Positions 11,801-23,140 of a DNA stretch of 64,000 nucleotides are shown here, piece by piece. Position numbers and translations under genes: made by a program. The DNA is from Neoechinorhynchus agilis (lineage: Eukaryota > Acanthocephala). Position 1 is the stretch's first letter. Each line of letters starts with the position of its first letter. A model generated the notes under the pieces. That model ran no database searches and was not told where the DNA came from. It saw only the letters and a program-made list of their open reading frames with translations. The DNA is taken from NCBI GenBank assembly GCA_051530055.1, contig CM121342.1, positions 1,860,001-1,924,000 on the forward strand, read 5' to 3'.

Positions 11801-12425
11801 AGTACGCCTCTTGGATCAATGCATTGAAAAATGCCTTAAATCGTCCATTGAAATCAATACACTGTGCATCGACACACATCGATCCGAAGGCCATTTGCTT
11901 ATAGCAGTCGACCGTCTGGACGAAGCCATTAATCGTTTCCTGTCGGCGTTTATTATTGAATCAAGCGCGTTTTTCTGTGAGCCTTTACCAAACTGCAGAG
12001 ACTATTCTCTGTTTAATGAATGCAAACTTGATGTCATAAAGAGTCTTTTGGCTTCTCAACATCCTACTGAAGCTTTAATACTCTCACAATTCCTTAACTT
12101 ATCCACTCAGACCGACGTTGCTCAATTCGCGATTGCTAGTATTGAACGCGGTGGGCTTAGAGTCAATGAACGATTTTTCCGAGCTTTGTTCAATGCCGAC
12201 GTCATTGGCTATGTTGCTAGAGAACTTGAAGAATTAAGCTTTTTGGATAAACTGAAAATGGTAATAAACACAATATCTCAGTTCGACACGAGTACAGATT
12301 ATGTCGCCGACGGAAATAAGCTAAGTGCAAAGCGAATAAGGGCAAGATGTATTGTTTACCTCATGATTGAATTGGCACTGGCGCACTTTAAACTCATCGA
12401 TTTTACTTTTTTTCCTCAAACATAG
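8870..12425 (+). CDS. INTS8: Integrator complex subunit 8
   Basis: INTS8 is an all-helical TPR-like subunit of the nuclear Integrator complex, which cleaves snRNA and attenuated mRNA transcripts and recruits PP2A. Two open blocks, 8870-10570 (ATG MSESKH) and about 11400-12425, together give roughly 900 residues, near the family size (human about 995). The first covers the N-terminal and middle repeats. The second matches the C-terminal part: a TPR-like block (EGHLLIAVDRLDEAINRFL) and a basic end block before the stop. An acceptor CCCAACCAG lies at 8819, 50 bases before the ATG. The 826-base gap between blocks is taken as one intron, but its splice sites are not resolved. AATAAA follows at about 12462. 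Confidence 0.75.
10705..10912. mobile_element. MITE with ~36-bp terminal inverted repeats
   Basis: The left end (TTGGTTGTTTTCTG..GCG.AGAAAAATT..., 10705 on) is matched in reverse complement by the right end at about 10876-10912. The core carries a second inverted pair (AAATCCG.TTGGTTTC / CCAATCGGATTT). It has no coding capacity and lies in the presumed INTS8 intron. The same core occurs in the smaller element at 62271-62411. Confidence 0.8.
11095..11202 (+). repeat. Stem-loop with hammerhead-like motif
   Basis: CATAACCTATTTGATTTATT (11095 on) pairs with its near reverse complement ending at 11202. Between the arms, 11149-11180 reads CTGATGA, G, GCGA...TCGC, GAAATATC, the closest in this window to a hammerhead core but still with one extra base before stem II. 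It lies in the presumed INTS8 intron. Confidence 0.5.
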
Positions 12426-12768
12426 GTGAAAATAACTGGAAAAGGGAGTCGAACCGTGTAAATAAAAAGTATAGGATTGTACGAGGTTGACGGAAGGGTC
12501 GCAGTGACTTTATAATACGTAAATAGAATAATTAAAGAAAAAATATCTTGTAAACACGCAATTTAAAAACTACTCAATATAACTTTGATTTATTCTCTGT
12601 GTTTTGACAAATGCATTGATCACATTTTTACGGTCTAAACTTAAGTAATTTCGATAAAGATTTTAGATCTGAAATTAACACGTTGTTCTCAATATTACAA
12701 TTATCGAGTTTTGTTTTTAAATGGACACTTGGGTGGGTTGTTGTAATGATTAAAAAATCTTTATTCTC
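12426..12768. other. Intergenic, downstream of INTS8
   Basis: Contains an AATAAA at about 12462, a likely INTS8 polyadenylation signal. No other gene or element is seen. Confidence 0.35.
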
Positions 12769-13132
12769 GAGCTTTCGCCATCTCAAGGCTTCCTCAGGAA
12801 TCTACAAAGGCTCGTGGGGGTGATGAAGTGCGTTTTAAAGTAGCGAACATTGAAGCGAAAAGTTCGTCCCGCCTGTTTGCTGATACGCAGAACTCTCTGC
12901 AGAATCGCCATTCCTTCCCATCCAAACAACCGGGATGTTACTAGTGGCTCGGTGATATAACTCGTGTGGAAAATTTTTACCTATTTTTCGCTGTGGTACG
13001 CTGAGTTATGCTTTACCCATGATTCTTGATTCAGTGCGTTGTGAGCGTGTTCCGTCAAACGTTGACGCAACGTTTCACATCTCCACACGCCTTTGTAGAT
13101 TCCTGAGCTTAAGCCGTAAGGCGGTGAAAGCT
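12769..13132. mobile_element. Fold-back element with hammerhead-like ends
   Basis: About 50 bases at 12769-12821 recur in reverse complement at 13084-13132 (shared CCTTTGTAGATTCCTGAG). The left arm, read on the minus strand, is CTGAGGA, A, GCC...GGC, GAAAGC, and the right arm on the plus strand carries a weaker CTGAG...GTGAAAGC. The ~260-base centre has no coding frame. Confidence 0.6.
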
Positions 13133-13772
13133 GTAAAATCAAGTAGTATTTCACAAGATTATGAACATGCTGTTGAACAAATCGATATTTCCTAATGTCA
13201 CAAGCTACATGGCGGTGTTACAGGGGTTGAGTGGTCAAGAGCAGCGAATTCTATTCCTCTAGAGATATCTTGGAACAGTATTTTTCCGTCATTTATAAAA
13301 ATAAAATTCGCATCCCAAGAAAACTTGGCACATTTAAACGAATATGTCCCAAAATCAAGAGAAACGTGGCACAATTTCCATTCGTTGAAGGACAGTTTAG
13401 ATCGATCATGACAGATTATGAAGGCCGATCATAGTATTTTGAAAGATTGTGCGCAATACTGAGAAGCGGATTGCGAAAGATTGTATGAGAGGCAGGAAAA
13501 TAACACGGTACAGTGTAGCAATGAGAGCGAGAGAACGGAATGATTATGAGAAGCTAGGCCTCGGTTCCATTTCGAACGGCGAGTGATCGCAATTCCTAGA
13601 GCTGATGATTACACCGAGAGACGTTTGCTCCAGGTGCCGGAAGGATGGAAGGTCTCACGAATCCTTCAAAGGATCAGAAACCTAAATCGAATATAATTCG
13701 ATCAACAAGTCGATTCGTACTTCATAGGGTGACAAAGGCGGCGACCTGATTACGATCTATCAAGAGGAACTA
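13133..13772. other. No clear gene; possible 5' part of a Penelope-like element
   Basis: Contains a 67-codon frame (13231-13434) that may belong to the decayed element starting at 13.77 kb. No recognisable domain is visible. Confidence 0.25.
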
Positions 13773-14287
13773 ATGCGGGATCCGACCACATATATGACGG
13801 GATCAAAGGACGATTGCGAATTAAAGCGCAAGAAGTTGAACAGCATCTTTCGTGAAGTGATAGCCGCAAGAGATTTGAAAGGAATGAGTGGTTTCATTTA
13901 TGAACCGTTGCGGATGCCCTTGATGTATCTAATGGCTAAAATGCACAATATGCCGGTTTGACAACAGCGTCTTCGCTTAAATGCAGATCAATTATTTCGG
14001 TCGTCAATGAACCTGCGAACCCACTATCTCGCTTCCTGGCCATAACGATTGACCCACTGATTCGGAGAACGAATTCAAATTTGCGGAATGTAGAAGGCTT
14101 ACTTAATTCTCTGAATGTGCGATACAATGACTTGAATGGTAGCCAAGTTATGTCTTTTGATTTTGTCTCACTCTATACGAAAGTCGAGAATGAAGGAGCG
14201 ATACGTGCACTCGAGAAGCGGTCAAATGAGAACAAAGAGAACCTAAGCCCATTCGGAATGCTACCGATGGACGTCTTCAAAAAATAA
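13773..14287 (+). mobile_element. Penelope-like element RT fragment
   Basis: Two overlapping frames encode consecutive Penelope-type RT blocks: MYLMAKMHN (family pattern ..Y.LPKIHK), ISVVNEPANPLSRFLA (R.IVS..N.P...LS..L), a linker with LLNSLN, and SFDFVSLYTKVENEGA (motif A, SFDVVSLYTNVP type, catalytic Asp kept). The sequence ends in stops before the later RT motifs. A frameshift near 13955 shows it is a relic. Confidence 0.75.
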
Positions 14288-14367
14288 AATAGAATCGTGT
14301 GAAGGAAATTTTTTGGTGAAAATATCAAGTTTGCAAAATTAGAAGTATGTGAGTATTTCTTAAGCAC

Positions 14368-15485
14368 CTACGCAATTTCCCAATAAAAAATGAAATTTTT
14401 ATTAATCATATATATTTCACCAAAAGTTAACACGTACATTGCTAGTTCATTTCCACTATGAAAACGGTCAAGATTGAGTTTATAGTTTGCAACTTGAAAT
14501 TCACTGTATTCATCTTGCAATTCGAAAAATCTCGTCTCTCGGTGAAACACCTGGAAACATTTTTGCAGTCGAACAAGAGCCTTAAAATATCTTTCAGTCA
14601 ATGCCCTACTTTTCGCAGGGTACGAATGACCATTGTGGGTTTCGAATACAAACTGTTTGACGTGAAGACAGAGATAATCAATATCCTGTTCCTCCAAAAA
14701 GTTTAGCTCTGCTCCTTCAATGTCCATTTTTAGAACATCAATTGTTCTAAATTGGAGTCCAGCATATCGAAGAAATGCTGGAAGTGTTAAGGTTGATTTT
14801 GGCGCAGGTGCGTGACCCGTGAATTTTGATTGACCGTATCCGAGTTTATGAAAGTACCATTTAGGTTTGAACTCAACGGAAACTCCATGTCCAATTTGGT
14901 TTTCCACTTCGACAGGAAGTAAAAACGGGTCCAGCGAATGAACTTCGCAGCCGTAAACTCGATTCATCATTTCGTCAAATGTTGCACACTGTTTACAATC
15001 ACTTATTCCATAGGACAGGACGAGGCAATTTGAAATGAAAGCCAATTTCTCCTTTCTTTACATTCAATGGAGCCAAACGGGCAGAATATTATTGGTTAAC
15101 TTCTACAATTCGACTAGGATACTTCTATTGCTTTTGTTATTGGTGTGGCAATTTTCGATAGTGAGAGAAAAAACATTGATCGATTCAAAAATACCATTCG
15201 TAAAGGAGAGAAAGGCTGTATGGGTCCCACGCCTTCGTCCATGCAAACAAACCAAAGTGAATCGACTCTTCCATGTGTTTCATTTTTGTAAGATTCGTTG
15301 GGATACTCTCGTTGTTCAACTAAAGAAACATCTCCTACTCTCACTTGATTTTTGCAATCGTATTCATTGTTTAATTTTATTCGAATGCTTTCCTTGACGT
15401 AAGGTTTTATTTTCCATAAAAGCAGTACGGAAAAAAATATAGCCCACAAAATCAAAGCGTACGCTAAAGTTTTTATCAAAGCCAT
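14368..15485 (-). CDS. METTL24-like membrane-anchored FkbM-type methyltransferase
   Basis: A predicted type II membrane protein with a SAM-dependent methyltransferase fold; substrate unknown. Exon 1 is 15485-15195: ATG, then a hydrophobic anchor at residues 5-25 (ALILWAIFFSVLLLW) and a stem. A 143-base intron has donor ATG|GTATTT and acceptor GTAAAGAAAG|GAG, in phase. Exon 2 is 15051-14368. Total about 324 residues. Motifs: LVLSYGI (SAM-binding strand), GCEVHSLDP (acidic end of strand 2) and KMDIEGAE (the DxEGAE motif of this fold). METTL24 and its nematode relatives share this order. An acceptor GGCTTAG lies about 14 bases before the ATG. Confidence 0.75.
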
Positions 15486-16028
15486 GCCTTTTAAAACTAA
15501 GCCAAAAAGACGATATTATACGCATGTGTAAGATGTTAAGTCATGAAGCCTATGGAGGGTTTGTGCGTGACTCATGTATGCTTCGCCGCTAACGCCATTA
15601 CCGCCGTTTATATAATGTTGAATTCCTTGTTTATACTTTTGTCAGAAGTGATCAAATTTTATCTTCATCCCAGAAAAATATACCAGGATTATGTAAAGTT
15701 CCGTTAATGATATTCGTTCGTTTAAAATTTTATAGTGAAACGATGTTTAATCAGTTGTGAAAATTAGATGTTGAAAAATCGCAGTTTTTAATTTACACTA
15801 AAGGTCGCTTTTTGAGAGTCTTTTAATCTATAAGATGCGTTAAATGAACTACTTGAGTGATGCTTAAATCAGCAAAATTTAAAAATCTTTTTTTATTCTA
15901 CGTCAAAATTACATCAATAAATACGTGATGATGACTTTATTGTCCCAAAAGCGCAAATAGTCACAACCATATAAATGCAAACTACTATTTGTTTCTCTCT
16001 TTAAACGCGCAACGATTTTAAATAATCT
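15486..16028. other. Intergenic, no gene seen
   Basis: AT-rich spacer between two minus-strand genes. I see no gene, repeat or RNA. Confidence 0.35.
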
Positions 16029-17193
16029 TTATTTTATAATCAACAAATGCAAGCGCATGAAACAAATGTGCACGAAATCGTTGAGTTGTTTCTGCAGATA
16101 GAATATTTCGGAACCCATGAATACACTGGAAATCTCTGTAAATTGGGAAACTTTGCTAAAAATCAGTTTTGTTTTTATCTTTAAAGAAAGATTTTCCAAG
16201 TATAAAATCGGTAAAATTCGAGTAAGCATCTGAAACAAATCCTGATTGGACCATCCTGTCCATTTCAAATGGATTTTTCCTTCGAAAACGCTAGACTTTT
16301 TGATTAAGTTCGGCTTCTCTTGACTAAGTTCCAAGGACGTGAATCGTCGATTGCTAATTACAAATGTAAGAAAGTTACATCGACCACACTTAATCCATTG
16401 TTCAAATCTTCCAATAAGTATAGACAAATCTTTGGATGCGTAAGCAACGATATCAGTTACAATCGAACATAAATCCCTATTGTTTTTCACTCCCTTTCCA
16501 ATATCGGCGATATATCTTTTTAAATTATCGTCCTCTTTAGATTGAACAACTTCGATAAAATACTCATCTGCTTGGATCTTTAATTTCTTTAGCTTACACA
16601 TACATCGAGGTTCGACACAATTACGCATGTACGTTTCAAGTGTTTGTTCGCTTTCCAATCGATTTTGTTGAAGAATTTTCTCCAAGTTTAAAACAGACAG
16701 ATCGTTAAATGAATACTTATCGCGCTGTTTATAACTGGATAGTTATAAAAAGCTTCTTACTTAGATCTGCATTTATATCTCCAAAATCTATCTTTATTTC
16801 TTTATACCGACAATAATCCATGCAATGCCAAATGAGATCTTCTCGGACGAGAGTAGGAAACAGATCGTAAGATTCACATACTTTATAATTACTAATATCG
16901 AACTTCTTATATTTTCCGTATTGCTCGTAATCGCGCTGAAATTCCTTCGATAGTTGTGCGTACTGAGTACTGATTTTCTCTAAGTCACTTTCTCTTGTCT
17001 TTACTACTTCGGCGTAATCAGCCAATGATTTCTGAGTGGCACTTGTGTATGAGTCAGATATGTGCTTCTTAGCCTCGTTCTCGCTCGTCTTCATTGCTTG
17101 GTTGCTCATCAAAGACGTTGTTGCATACTCATGCTTTAAGCATGATTTGGGATTGCTTTGAAGAAATCCACGCCAGAATCTGTTATTACTCAT
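16029..17193 (-). CDS. Unrecognised host gene, two coding parts
   Basis: I do not recognise the product. The ATG at 17193 directly follows a CAATTTTAG acceptor. Part 1 (17193 to about 16733) is a hydrophilic, partly coiled-coil region of about 150 residues (KSLADYAEVVKTRESDLEK). A strong donor-like GTAAGAAG follows at about 16732. Part 2 (about 16700-16029) encodes about 220 residues with a Cys pair (EPRCMCK), an Ile/Leu-rich body and no stop. The donor is phase 1, but I find no acceptor that brings part 2 into frame, so an indel or a missed exon is likely. Length, codon-like composition and the acceptor at the ATG argue for a real gene. Confidence 0.5.
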
Positions 17194-17206
17194 CTAAAAT
17201 TGTGCA
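17194..17206 (-). promoter_or_regulatory. Acceptor-like site abutting the start codon
   Basis: On the minus strand the sequence CACAATTTTAG ends exactly at the ATG of the gene at 16029-17193. This is the position expected for spliced-leader addition. Confidence 0.5.
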
Positions 17207-17299
17207 CGCATTTCTTGTTAAGATAGCAAACTTAGACACCGAAGAAAAAATCAACTAAGCTAAAGAGTCCCTATAAACCCTCGAGTTCTGATTGGAAAA

Positions 17300-18170
17300 T
17301 GAAAATAGCTATTGATTTTGGAGTGGATTACGAGTCCGGGCGGGTGGCAATATCCGGTTGGGTTGGAAAGTGTGGTTTGGTGGGAATTGGTGTTTATTGC
17401 TTGCAGGAGCGCTTATAAGGCTGATCTTTCCTCAGAATCATTTCAGGTTATGATATCCAAGGAGCGTTTTTATAGGAGGTTGCGAGGTCAAGGGAGGATG
17501 AAACGAAGTAGGATTACGAGTGTTGTACTCGTGTGAAAATGGAGAAGATATGTGGAAGAAATTGCGGTGATAGGGTTGAGAGACGTTTTGATTGCTTTAT
17601 GAAAATAGTATCAAGGCATTCGGTGAGAGGGTGAAAGTCACCTGTCCAAATTTTAGATGCTCTTTTATGAACAATTTCAAGACGGCGGATTAGCGATTTG
17701 GAAAGGTTGCAAAATACGGGATAAGCGTAGGTGAGGGAAGGTAAAATAAAGCAGAAGTAAAATTTGTAGAGATCGTGTGAAGGGATTCCTAAATGTGGGA
17801 TGCGTTTGAGGAGATAAATTTTAAAGCGTTGTGCTTGAGGGGTAGAGTGATGTGCAAGTCCCGTTTCAGATTTTATTGAAATCGGATACCCAGAATTCTC
17901 AGGGAGGTTACTCGTAGGATGTCACTTAGAAGCTCAGGCGGTGATGTGGCGTTGCGGGAGAGAGGGCACCATTTCGAAGCATTTAGAGAAATTGAAGTGG
18001 TGTTTGTGATTGGTGCAGGAATCTTTTATGTGTGTGATTTCTTTAGAATTTAAGGAAAGGGAGAGGTGGGGTGGTGAATCGGTGATGTGGGTGATATCGT
18101 CGGCGTATAAGAAGAGTTTAGGGTGAGAGAGGTTTGAGGTTGTTTTGAAAAATATTAAAGAGAAGTGATA
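17300..18170 (-). mobile_element. LINE fragment, RT C-terminal half (jockey/CR1-like)
   Basis: On the minus strand from about 18170: PKLFLYADDITHI (RT motif C, DD kept), then, after frame breaks, VTSLRILGIRF, and near the 3' end HEYNTRNPTSFHPP. These are the blocks of the fragment at 4.5-4.9 kb, in the same order. Multiple stops and frameshifts show it is dead. Confidence 0.7.
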
Positions 18171-18175
18171 TATTT

Positions 18176-18257
18176 CGATGACAATTTTTCTAAAGTGCAA
18201 CCAATTATTTTTCGATATTATTTGCGAGACCCCTTTTCTTTCAAAAAATTGATACTA
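18176..18257. repeat. Direct repeat, left copy
   Basis: Runs from CGATGACAATTTTTCTAAAG to TTTCAAAAAATTGATACT. A second copy at 18770-18885 is about 34 bases longer internally. The two flank the retroelement tail at 18.3-18.65 kb. Confidence 0.7.
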
Positions 18258-18309
18258 AATTAATCAAAGGATGAAAAATAATTTAATATTTCGAATTTTA
18301 AGCCATAAG

Positions 18310-18645
18310 ATCATTCACACCACCGCTCTGGATCACTCAGCTGCCGTCCTGGTGTAGCGGTCGAAAGTACGGATGCAGCGTTCCCTCGTTGCACAGCCAG
18401 ACGAATGTTTTGTAGGAGGAATGCTCCTGATCTCGGATCGCCAGTGATTCGTCTCAATCGCTTGACCAGGTCCTGCGCTGCGGGACCAAACGACCCGAGC
18501 GTCTCGACGCCAAAGGGAATGAAATAATGATTTTGTCCTTCTGCGTTCCTCAGCGGCGTTTGCTGCCCCCTGGTTTAATGGTGGCGAATTTTATGTTGTT
18601 GGCTGCGAACGCGTCCACGCACGTAGCGTCCTACGTTAAACTAAG
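18310..18645 (-). mobile_element. RT/nuclease retroelement, C-terminal fragment
   Basis: On the minus strand about 18640-18570 reads DATCVDAFAANNI, the CVDT.A block. After a frame change, about 18525-18315 is an uninterrupted frame with IPFGVETLGSFGP, RRITGDPRSGAFL and IRLAVQRGNAASVL. Those blocks end the ORF in this family, as at 29.3 kb. It is less decayed at the protein level than the other copies. Confidence 0.75.
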
Positions 18646-18769
18646 ATCAAATCAATCACAGAAGCTTATATTTTGAAGAAATGAAGGCAATGACAATTTT
18701 TGCTTCGCTGAATTTTAGAATGTTGACACTTTTATCGTTTAGTAGCATGATAATTATTTACATGCAAAA

Positions 18770-18885
18770 TTTCGATAACAATTTTTCTAAAGTGCAACAA
18801 ATTACTTTTCGACATTATTTGTGATTATGATAGAAAATAACAAGCCAATAAAATCGACCCCTTTTCTTTCAAAAAATTGATACTG
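18770..18885. repeat. Direct repeat, right copy
   Basis: Second copy of the 18176-18257 repeat, with an extra ~34 bases in its middle (GATTATGATAGAAAATAACA region). Confidence 0.7.
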
Positions 18886-18889
18886 TAAG

Positions 18890-19330
18890 TAATAGTTTTA
18901 GCCGCAATATAACCTCACTATGCCAATTCCGTGCCTCAGTCAATTCTCTTTCGCTGTTGTTCAATCTTACGTTTTTGAACTTCCCACCACACATTTCTCC
19001 TTTTACTCACGCTTACAACATTCGTCGCCTCAACATTTTCTATCCTTCAGTTCCTCGCACAAATCTCTACTTCCGCTCTTTCTTTGCCACTGCTCAATAA
19101 TCCAAATGCGAATTGATTCGGAGGAAAGAACGGAAAACAACAACTAACAATTAACCAACCAAATCAACTTACCTAAGATACAGGTTAAAGAGCGGAAAAC
19201 AACAATTAACAGTTAAAGTTTTGTAACTCAAAGATGGACCGTCCATAACTAACAAGTCTCACAAGATACCTTAGGCGCATTGTTCGGTGGCTTGTATTTT
19301 CCCAAATAAAACGTGTTATTATTATAACTC
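18890..19330. other. No gene seen
   Basis: Contains two similar ~30-base stretches around CGGAAAACAACAA (about 19131 and 19193) and otherwise nothing recognisable. Confidence 0.3.
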
Positions 19331-20400
19331 TGGCCACACGTCGGTCCTTATTACTCCCTCTAGACCACCTCAGCGCTCAAAAATCACCTCGTTTACTATT
19401 CTATGATAAACGTGATCATCACATCCACAATTTTATAAAAAAATTCAACTCTAACATTTGCACATTCCACTCTGACAACACAAATGACCCTTCCTTGGCC
19501 ATGTCCTTCCAAACCTCAATGATAAAAAATTCACTAACTTCGACAATTCCCGACAAATTCATTAGAATATCCAACCGCGAACCACCATGGACAACCTCCA
19601 CCTTGAAACTCTTTCAAAAGTAAGCATCTGAGGCCCATCGCAATAACTCTCAAGACTTCACTCGTTTATAAAAAGCACCAATTATCAAAATACTTGTTGC
19701 CCGCAAAAACTTGCTTTGCTCCAAAATTCGTTACGCCAGCCTGATCCCTTCCCAAATTGGCCCTCCACTGAATTAAAACAGGTTTTAGGCTCCATCAACC
19801 AGAACCTCTGCCCTGACTCAAATTACAATCATTGCTCCACATCTGACACTACACAATTTTTCACGCTCACATCTGAAACAGTTGTCAATTCACCGATACT
19901 CCCCTCAGTTTCGTCATATGAAGTCCGCCAACATCTCAAGATATTACATAGAAATTCGTCCTCACAATCCGAAATTCCAAACTGGGCTCTTCGCTACATC
20001 ATCCCCAAACTCATCTACCCTCTTATCCACATTATAAACCACACCTTTTTATATGGCGAAAACTGCTAAAGTTATCCTTCCGAAAAATTGATATCCGACT
20101 TCCACCGAATCACTCCGTCCAATATCTATTCTACCCGCTCTTTCAAAAATCGTCGAAAAATGTTTCAAATCTCGCCTTCTTTCACTTATCAACGGATTTT
20201 GGCCAAAATTTTCTGCAATCGATGCCCTACTTTCCATTTATGACACGTTCAAACGTAAACTTGACAATGATCCCTCCCATGTCATTCGTTTCATTCAAAT
20301 GTATTTAGCGAAAGCATTCGACACCGTCGACCATTCACTTCTTCTCCGGGCCTGCTCCGATTTTGGTCTCAACTTGTGGCTGATCCGCCGGGCTTTATGA
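19330..20400 (+). mobile_element. LINE fragment, linker and RT N-terminal half
   Basis: Plus-strand frames give a LINE linker (LPSVSSYEVRQHLKIL and NWALRYIIPKLIYPLIHIIN), then, after a frame change, SLINGFWPKFSAIDALLSIYD and YLAKAFDTVDHSLLL (RT motif A region, with the usual LDFSKAFD Asp position altered). It complements the 3' fragments at 4.5 and 17.3 kb and is probably the same family. Several frameshifts are present. Confidence 0.65.
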
Positions 20401-20539
20401 GTAAGATCAATAACTAACTCCAGCAATCACAGCGAATTTTTCAAGTTCATGTACTGAATCGGCGATGGATTCTAATCTATGACCAGCAAAGACGCTATTG
20501 TTTCTAAAGATCACTTAATCTCAGGTAAAATTAATGGGT

Positions 20540-21410
20540 TTATGCCCCAAGTGGGTACCTGGTTGAATGTGAGAGATCGCCTGCGGAATGGCTAACACCT
20601 TTGGGCGGTGGAAATTGAGTAACATGTCTGGTTGGACTAGAGACTGGACTATCTGATGGGTGCTCTTTTAGCTGTGAAGGCGGTGGCGGTATTGTTTGTA
20701 ACATTGGATAATCATTCGTGGGATGGTGTGCAGGAAGGGTTGCATATGGATATAACATTGGTGATTGTACAAGTTGATAGAGGGCAGCCATAACCAATCA
20801 AGCATGATTTGAGACGGTTATTGTCTGGTTGGATCATCGACTGGATAGACTAGTCCAAACAGGATATCATTCAGTCGAAACTGAGATGGTGGCATCCACT
20901 TCTGTTGCGCTTGATGATGCACTGTAATGATTATTAGGTGATGGAACACGGGATAGCAGTTCCCCATGCTTGTTTCAGTTGCTTTGCAGTTTGCGGCTGT
21001 TGGGGCATTTGAACACTCCCCTACTGTGGACTAGATTTAAATTCTTTATCAGGAATGGACGTCCGTTTTAGGCGAGATCATCTATTATTCACTGTGGTAG
21101 CTTCTGAAACCTTCAACGGCAGATACGAACGAGTGATTGGTTACATATTGTTTTTCATAATCAACAATCACTATCTTAGGATAAGCATTGTCCAATTCAA
21201 ATCTGCATTCATAGAAAAATATATCTGATTTCCTATAGTTTCGTTTAACACCAAAGGCTGCACTTCCGCAATTTGTAATGCCGAGAGCATTTGCCACTTC
21301 CTTCCATTGTTTTGTGCGTGTAACCTCAAGAAATCCGTATCGATCCTTGACCAGAAGGTATAAAATATACTGATCTATCGACTTATTGGACGTTCCATAT
21401 GATTTTTAGA
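20540..21410 (-). pseudogene. ARID-domain fragment (ARID1/Osa-like?), frame-broken
   Basis: On the minus strand about 21405-21085 encodes an ARID-type DNA-binding module: SIDQYILYLLVKDRYGFLEV, KQWKEVANALGI, CGSAAFGVKRNYRK and FFYECRFELD, in the order seen in ARID proteins. The frame then stops (21085). A Pro/Ser/Gln-rich frame (20797-20540, QTIPPPPSQLKEH) follows on the same strand, as in ARID1-type SWI/SNF subunits. Upstream, a stop and a frame change break the domain start. It may be a pseudogene, a gene with unplaced exons, or a sequence with indel errors. Confidence 0.45.
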
Positions 21411-22229
21411 TTACCAACTAATACTTTTCCATCTGGACGGTTATCAAGTTGAGCAAGTACATCGAGTGTACCAAGAGAGGCTCAAGGCAACCCACCAGCA
21501 CCATTCTCAAAGGGTTCGCGCTACCAGGCGTTATTCAGAAAAATGACCAGATTCTATTGCCGTGGAGGCGGTTGCTAGGTTGGTATAAATCGGTTACAAT
21601 ACGAGGAACACTGCGGTGCAGATGGTTGCTACTGCTCCGATGCGCCGCAGCAGAGTGAAGCATTTGAACTTGCCAGTTGACCAACGGTCAGCGATGACGT
21701 TCCTTATTTCCATTTTGGATGCCTTCACAACAAATTTGAGAATTGGTGATGAACGCCAAAAGATGCGACTTGCTCGCGGCAAATCTACTCGATGCACCTT
21801 TGTGACAAATACAACTTCCGTAATTTTGTAAAATCGGCAATAAGTAAACTCAACGAAGTAGCGAAAAAGCTGCTAAAATTGGCGAAACACTATGTCTACT
21901 TTATCCTTTGACACTGCCTGGCCCTATCGAAATTAATCTTCTTCGCTAATCCTTGCGACATAACGTGAAGCCGCGCTCCCAGTTCACTTGAGAGGGTTTG
22001 GTGATCTACTTGCGGCAGAAATGGCAATCCCAGTCTTTGACCCATTTGTTTCCCGAACAAGCCGCTTGACCATTCTAATTTTACCGACATTCTTATCGGA
22101 CCGACCATTAATTAACGATCAATAGTACCGAATCGCACTAGAAAAATGGAGTAAATAATTCGAGCGACATGTCCTAACGGATACGTTGGTCAACTACTTG
22201 GTTTGAGAAGGAATTCCGATACCTCCTTG
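21411..22229. other. Decayed transposon-like sequence, no gene
   Basis: GC-richer, with short frames on both strands and no recognised domain. It lies between the ARID fragment and a retroelement piece and is probably retroelement debris. Confidence 0.25.
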
Positions 22230-22440
22230 GTTCTTGTGTCGACCCCAAAGAACGAACACTTCTACTCGCGGCTGCAACCAAATGGTCCGGTAGTTTTCTT
22301 AACGCTTTATCAATCCCGTCAACTGGTACTAAAATCGATGACCGCTCCTTTGGTCTCGCTTAAGCACAACGCTTATTCGTGGCTTCCTCCGGCGCCAAGA
22401 CGGGCAGCACACGAAACTTACGGATTCGATTGGCCCAAAA
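22230..22440 (+). mobile_element. RT/nuclease retroelement fragment (post-RT region)
   Basis: The plus-strand frame reads RTLLLAAATKWSGSFLNALS.PSTGTKIDDRSF, matching the conserved block between RT and nuclease in the family copy at 28.6-28.8 kb (LLAHESLFLAWLEAAPL...DEVTGIAVSLRL). Stops are present. Confidence 0.45.
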
Positions 22441-22689
22441 CCCAAGCCATGCATTTAATACACAGGGCATTGATCTTTCTTTGAGCCGATCGGTTTAAAC
22501 AGAGATGACGGGAAAGGACCGGACAGCGTATCAACATTTCCGTGGGAAAGAGGTCGTCTCCTTGGGACTTCACCTGCGCGATACCATTGCAAAGACCAAC
22601 TTGTCCCCTGCAGTCTCCGGAGTCGGTGAAGTAGCGAAAAGGGCACCGAAAATGATAGAAGTACAAATGCTTCGATCCGTCGATTCTAC

Positions 22690-22915
22690 ATTTTCCAACC
22701 TCTCGCCATTGAGACAATTGGTGCCTTCGGACTAAGCACCGCAGAATTTTTTACAAAGGATGTAATATTGTTGACCGTAACAACAAGGAACAAAGTGCAA
22801 CCAACTATTTTTATCGGAGAATCAGTTGTGTGACAGAAGAGAATAGTAGATGCATCCTTGATGCGATGAAGATAAAGATGTTGCGTTGTTCCCATCGAAA
22901 CTTTGATCGTTCAAA
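22690..22915. repeat. Dispersed repeat, copy 1
   Basis: Shares several blocks with 51865-51992: TCTCGCCATT, GTGCCTT.GGAC.AAGCACCG.AGAATTTTT and GTTCCCATCGAAACTTT. No coding capacity is apparent. Confidence 0.6.
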
Positions 22916-23140
22916 TTTTAATAGCTAATTAAAATTTTGTCCATTTTGTATGTGTTTTTAAAATGCAGTTCTTCGTTGAAGAAGGAACGAAGTCGGAAAT
23001 GAGTATTTATTGAGCCAAAAAGCGTTTGTCTCGTACTCATTCCTCTTTTGGTATTCGAAATTCGTCATCGTAGCGGGTTTAAAATCGAAATAAATTCATG
23101 GATGAAAAACATCGACTAAGCTTTAATCTCGAAAAAAGTT
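22916..23140. other. Short intergenic stretch, no gene seen
   Basis: AT-rich; nothing recognised. Confidence 0.3.

Noticed and set aside
22418-22895. Overlapping frames of 60-99 codons on both strands as a gene
   Set aside because: No domain, no splice signal at the starts, and the stretch overlaps a retroelement fragment and a dispersed repeat.
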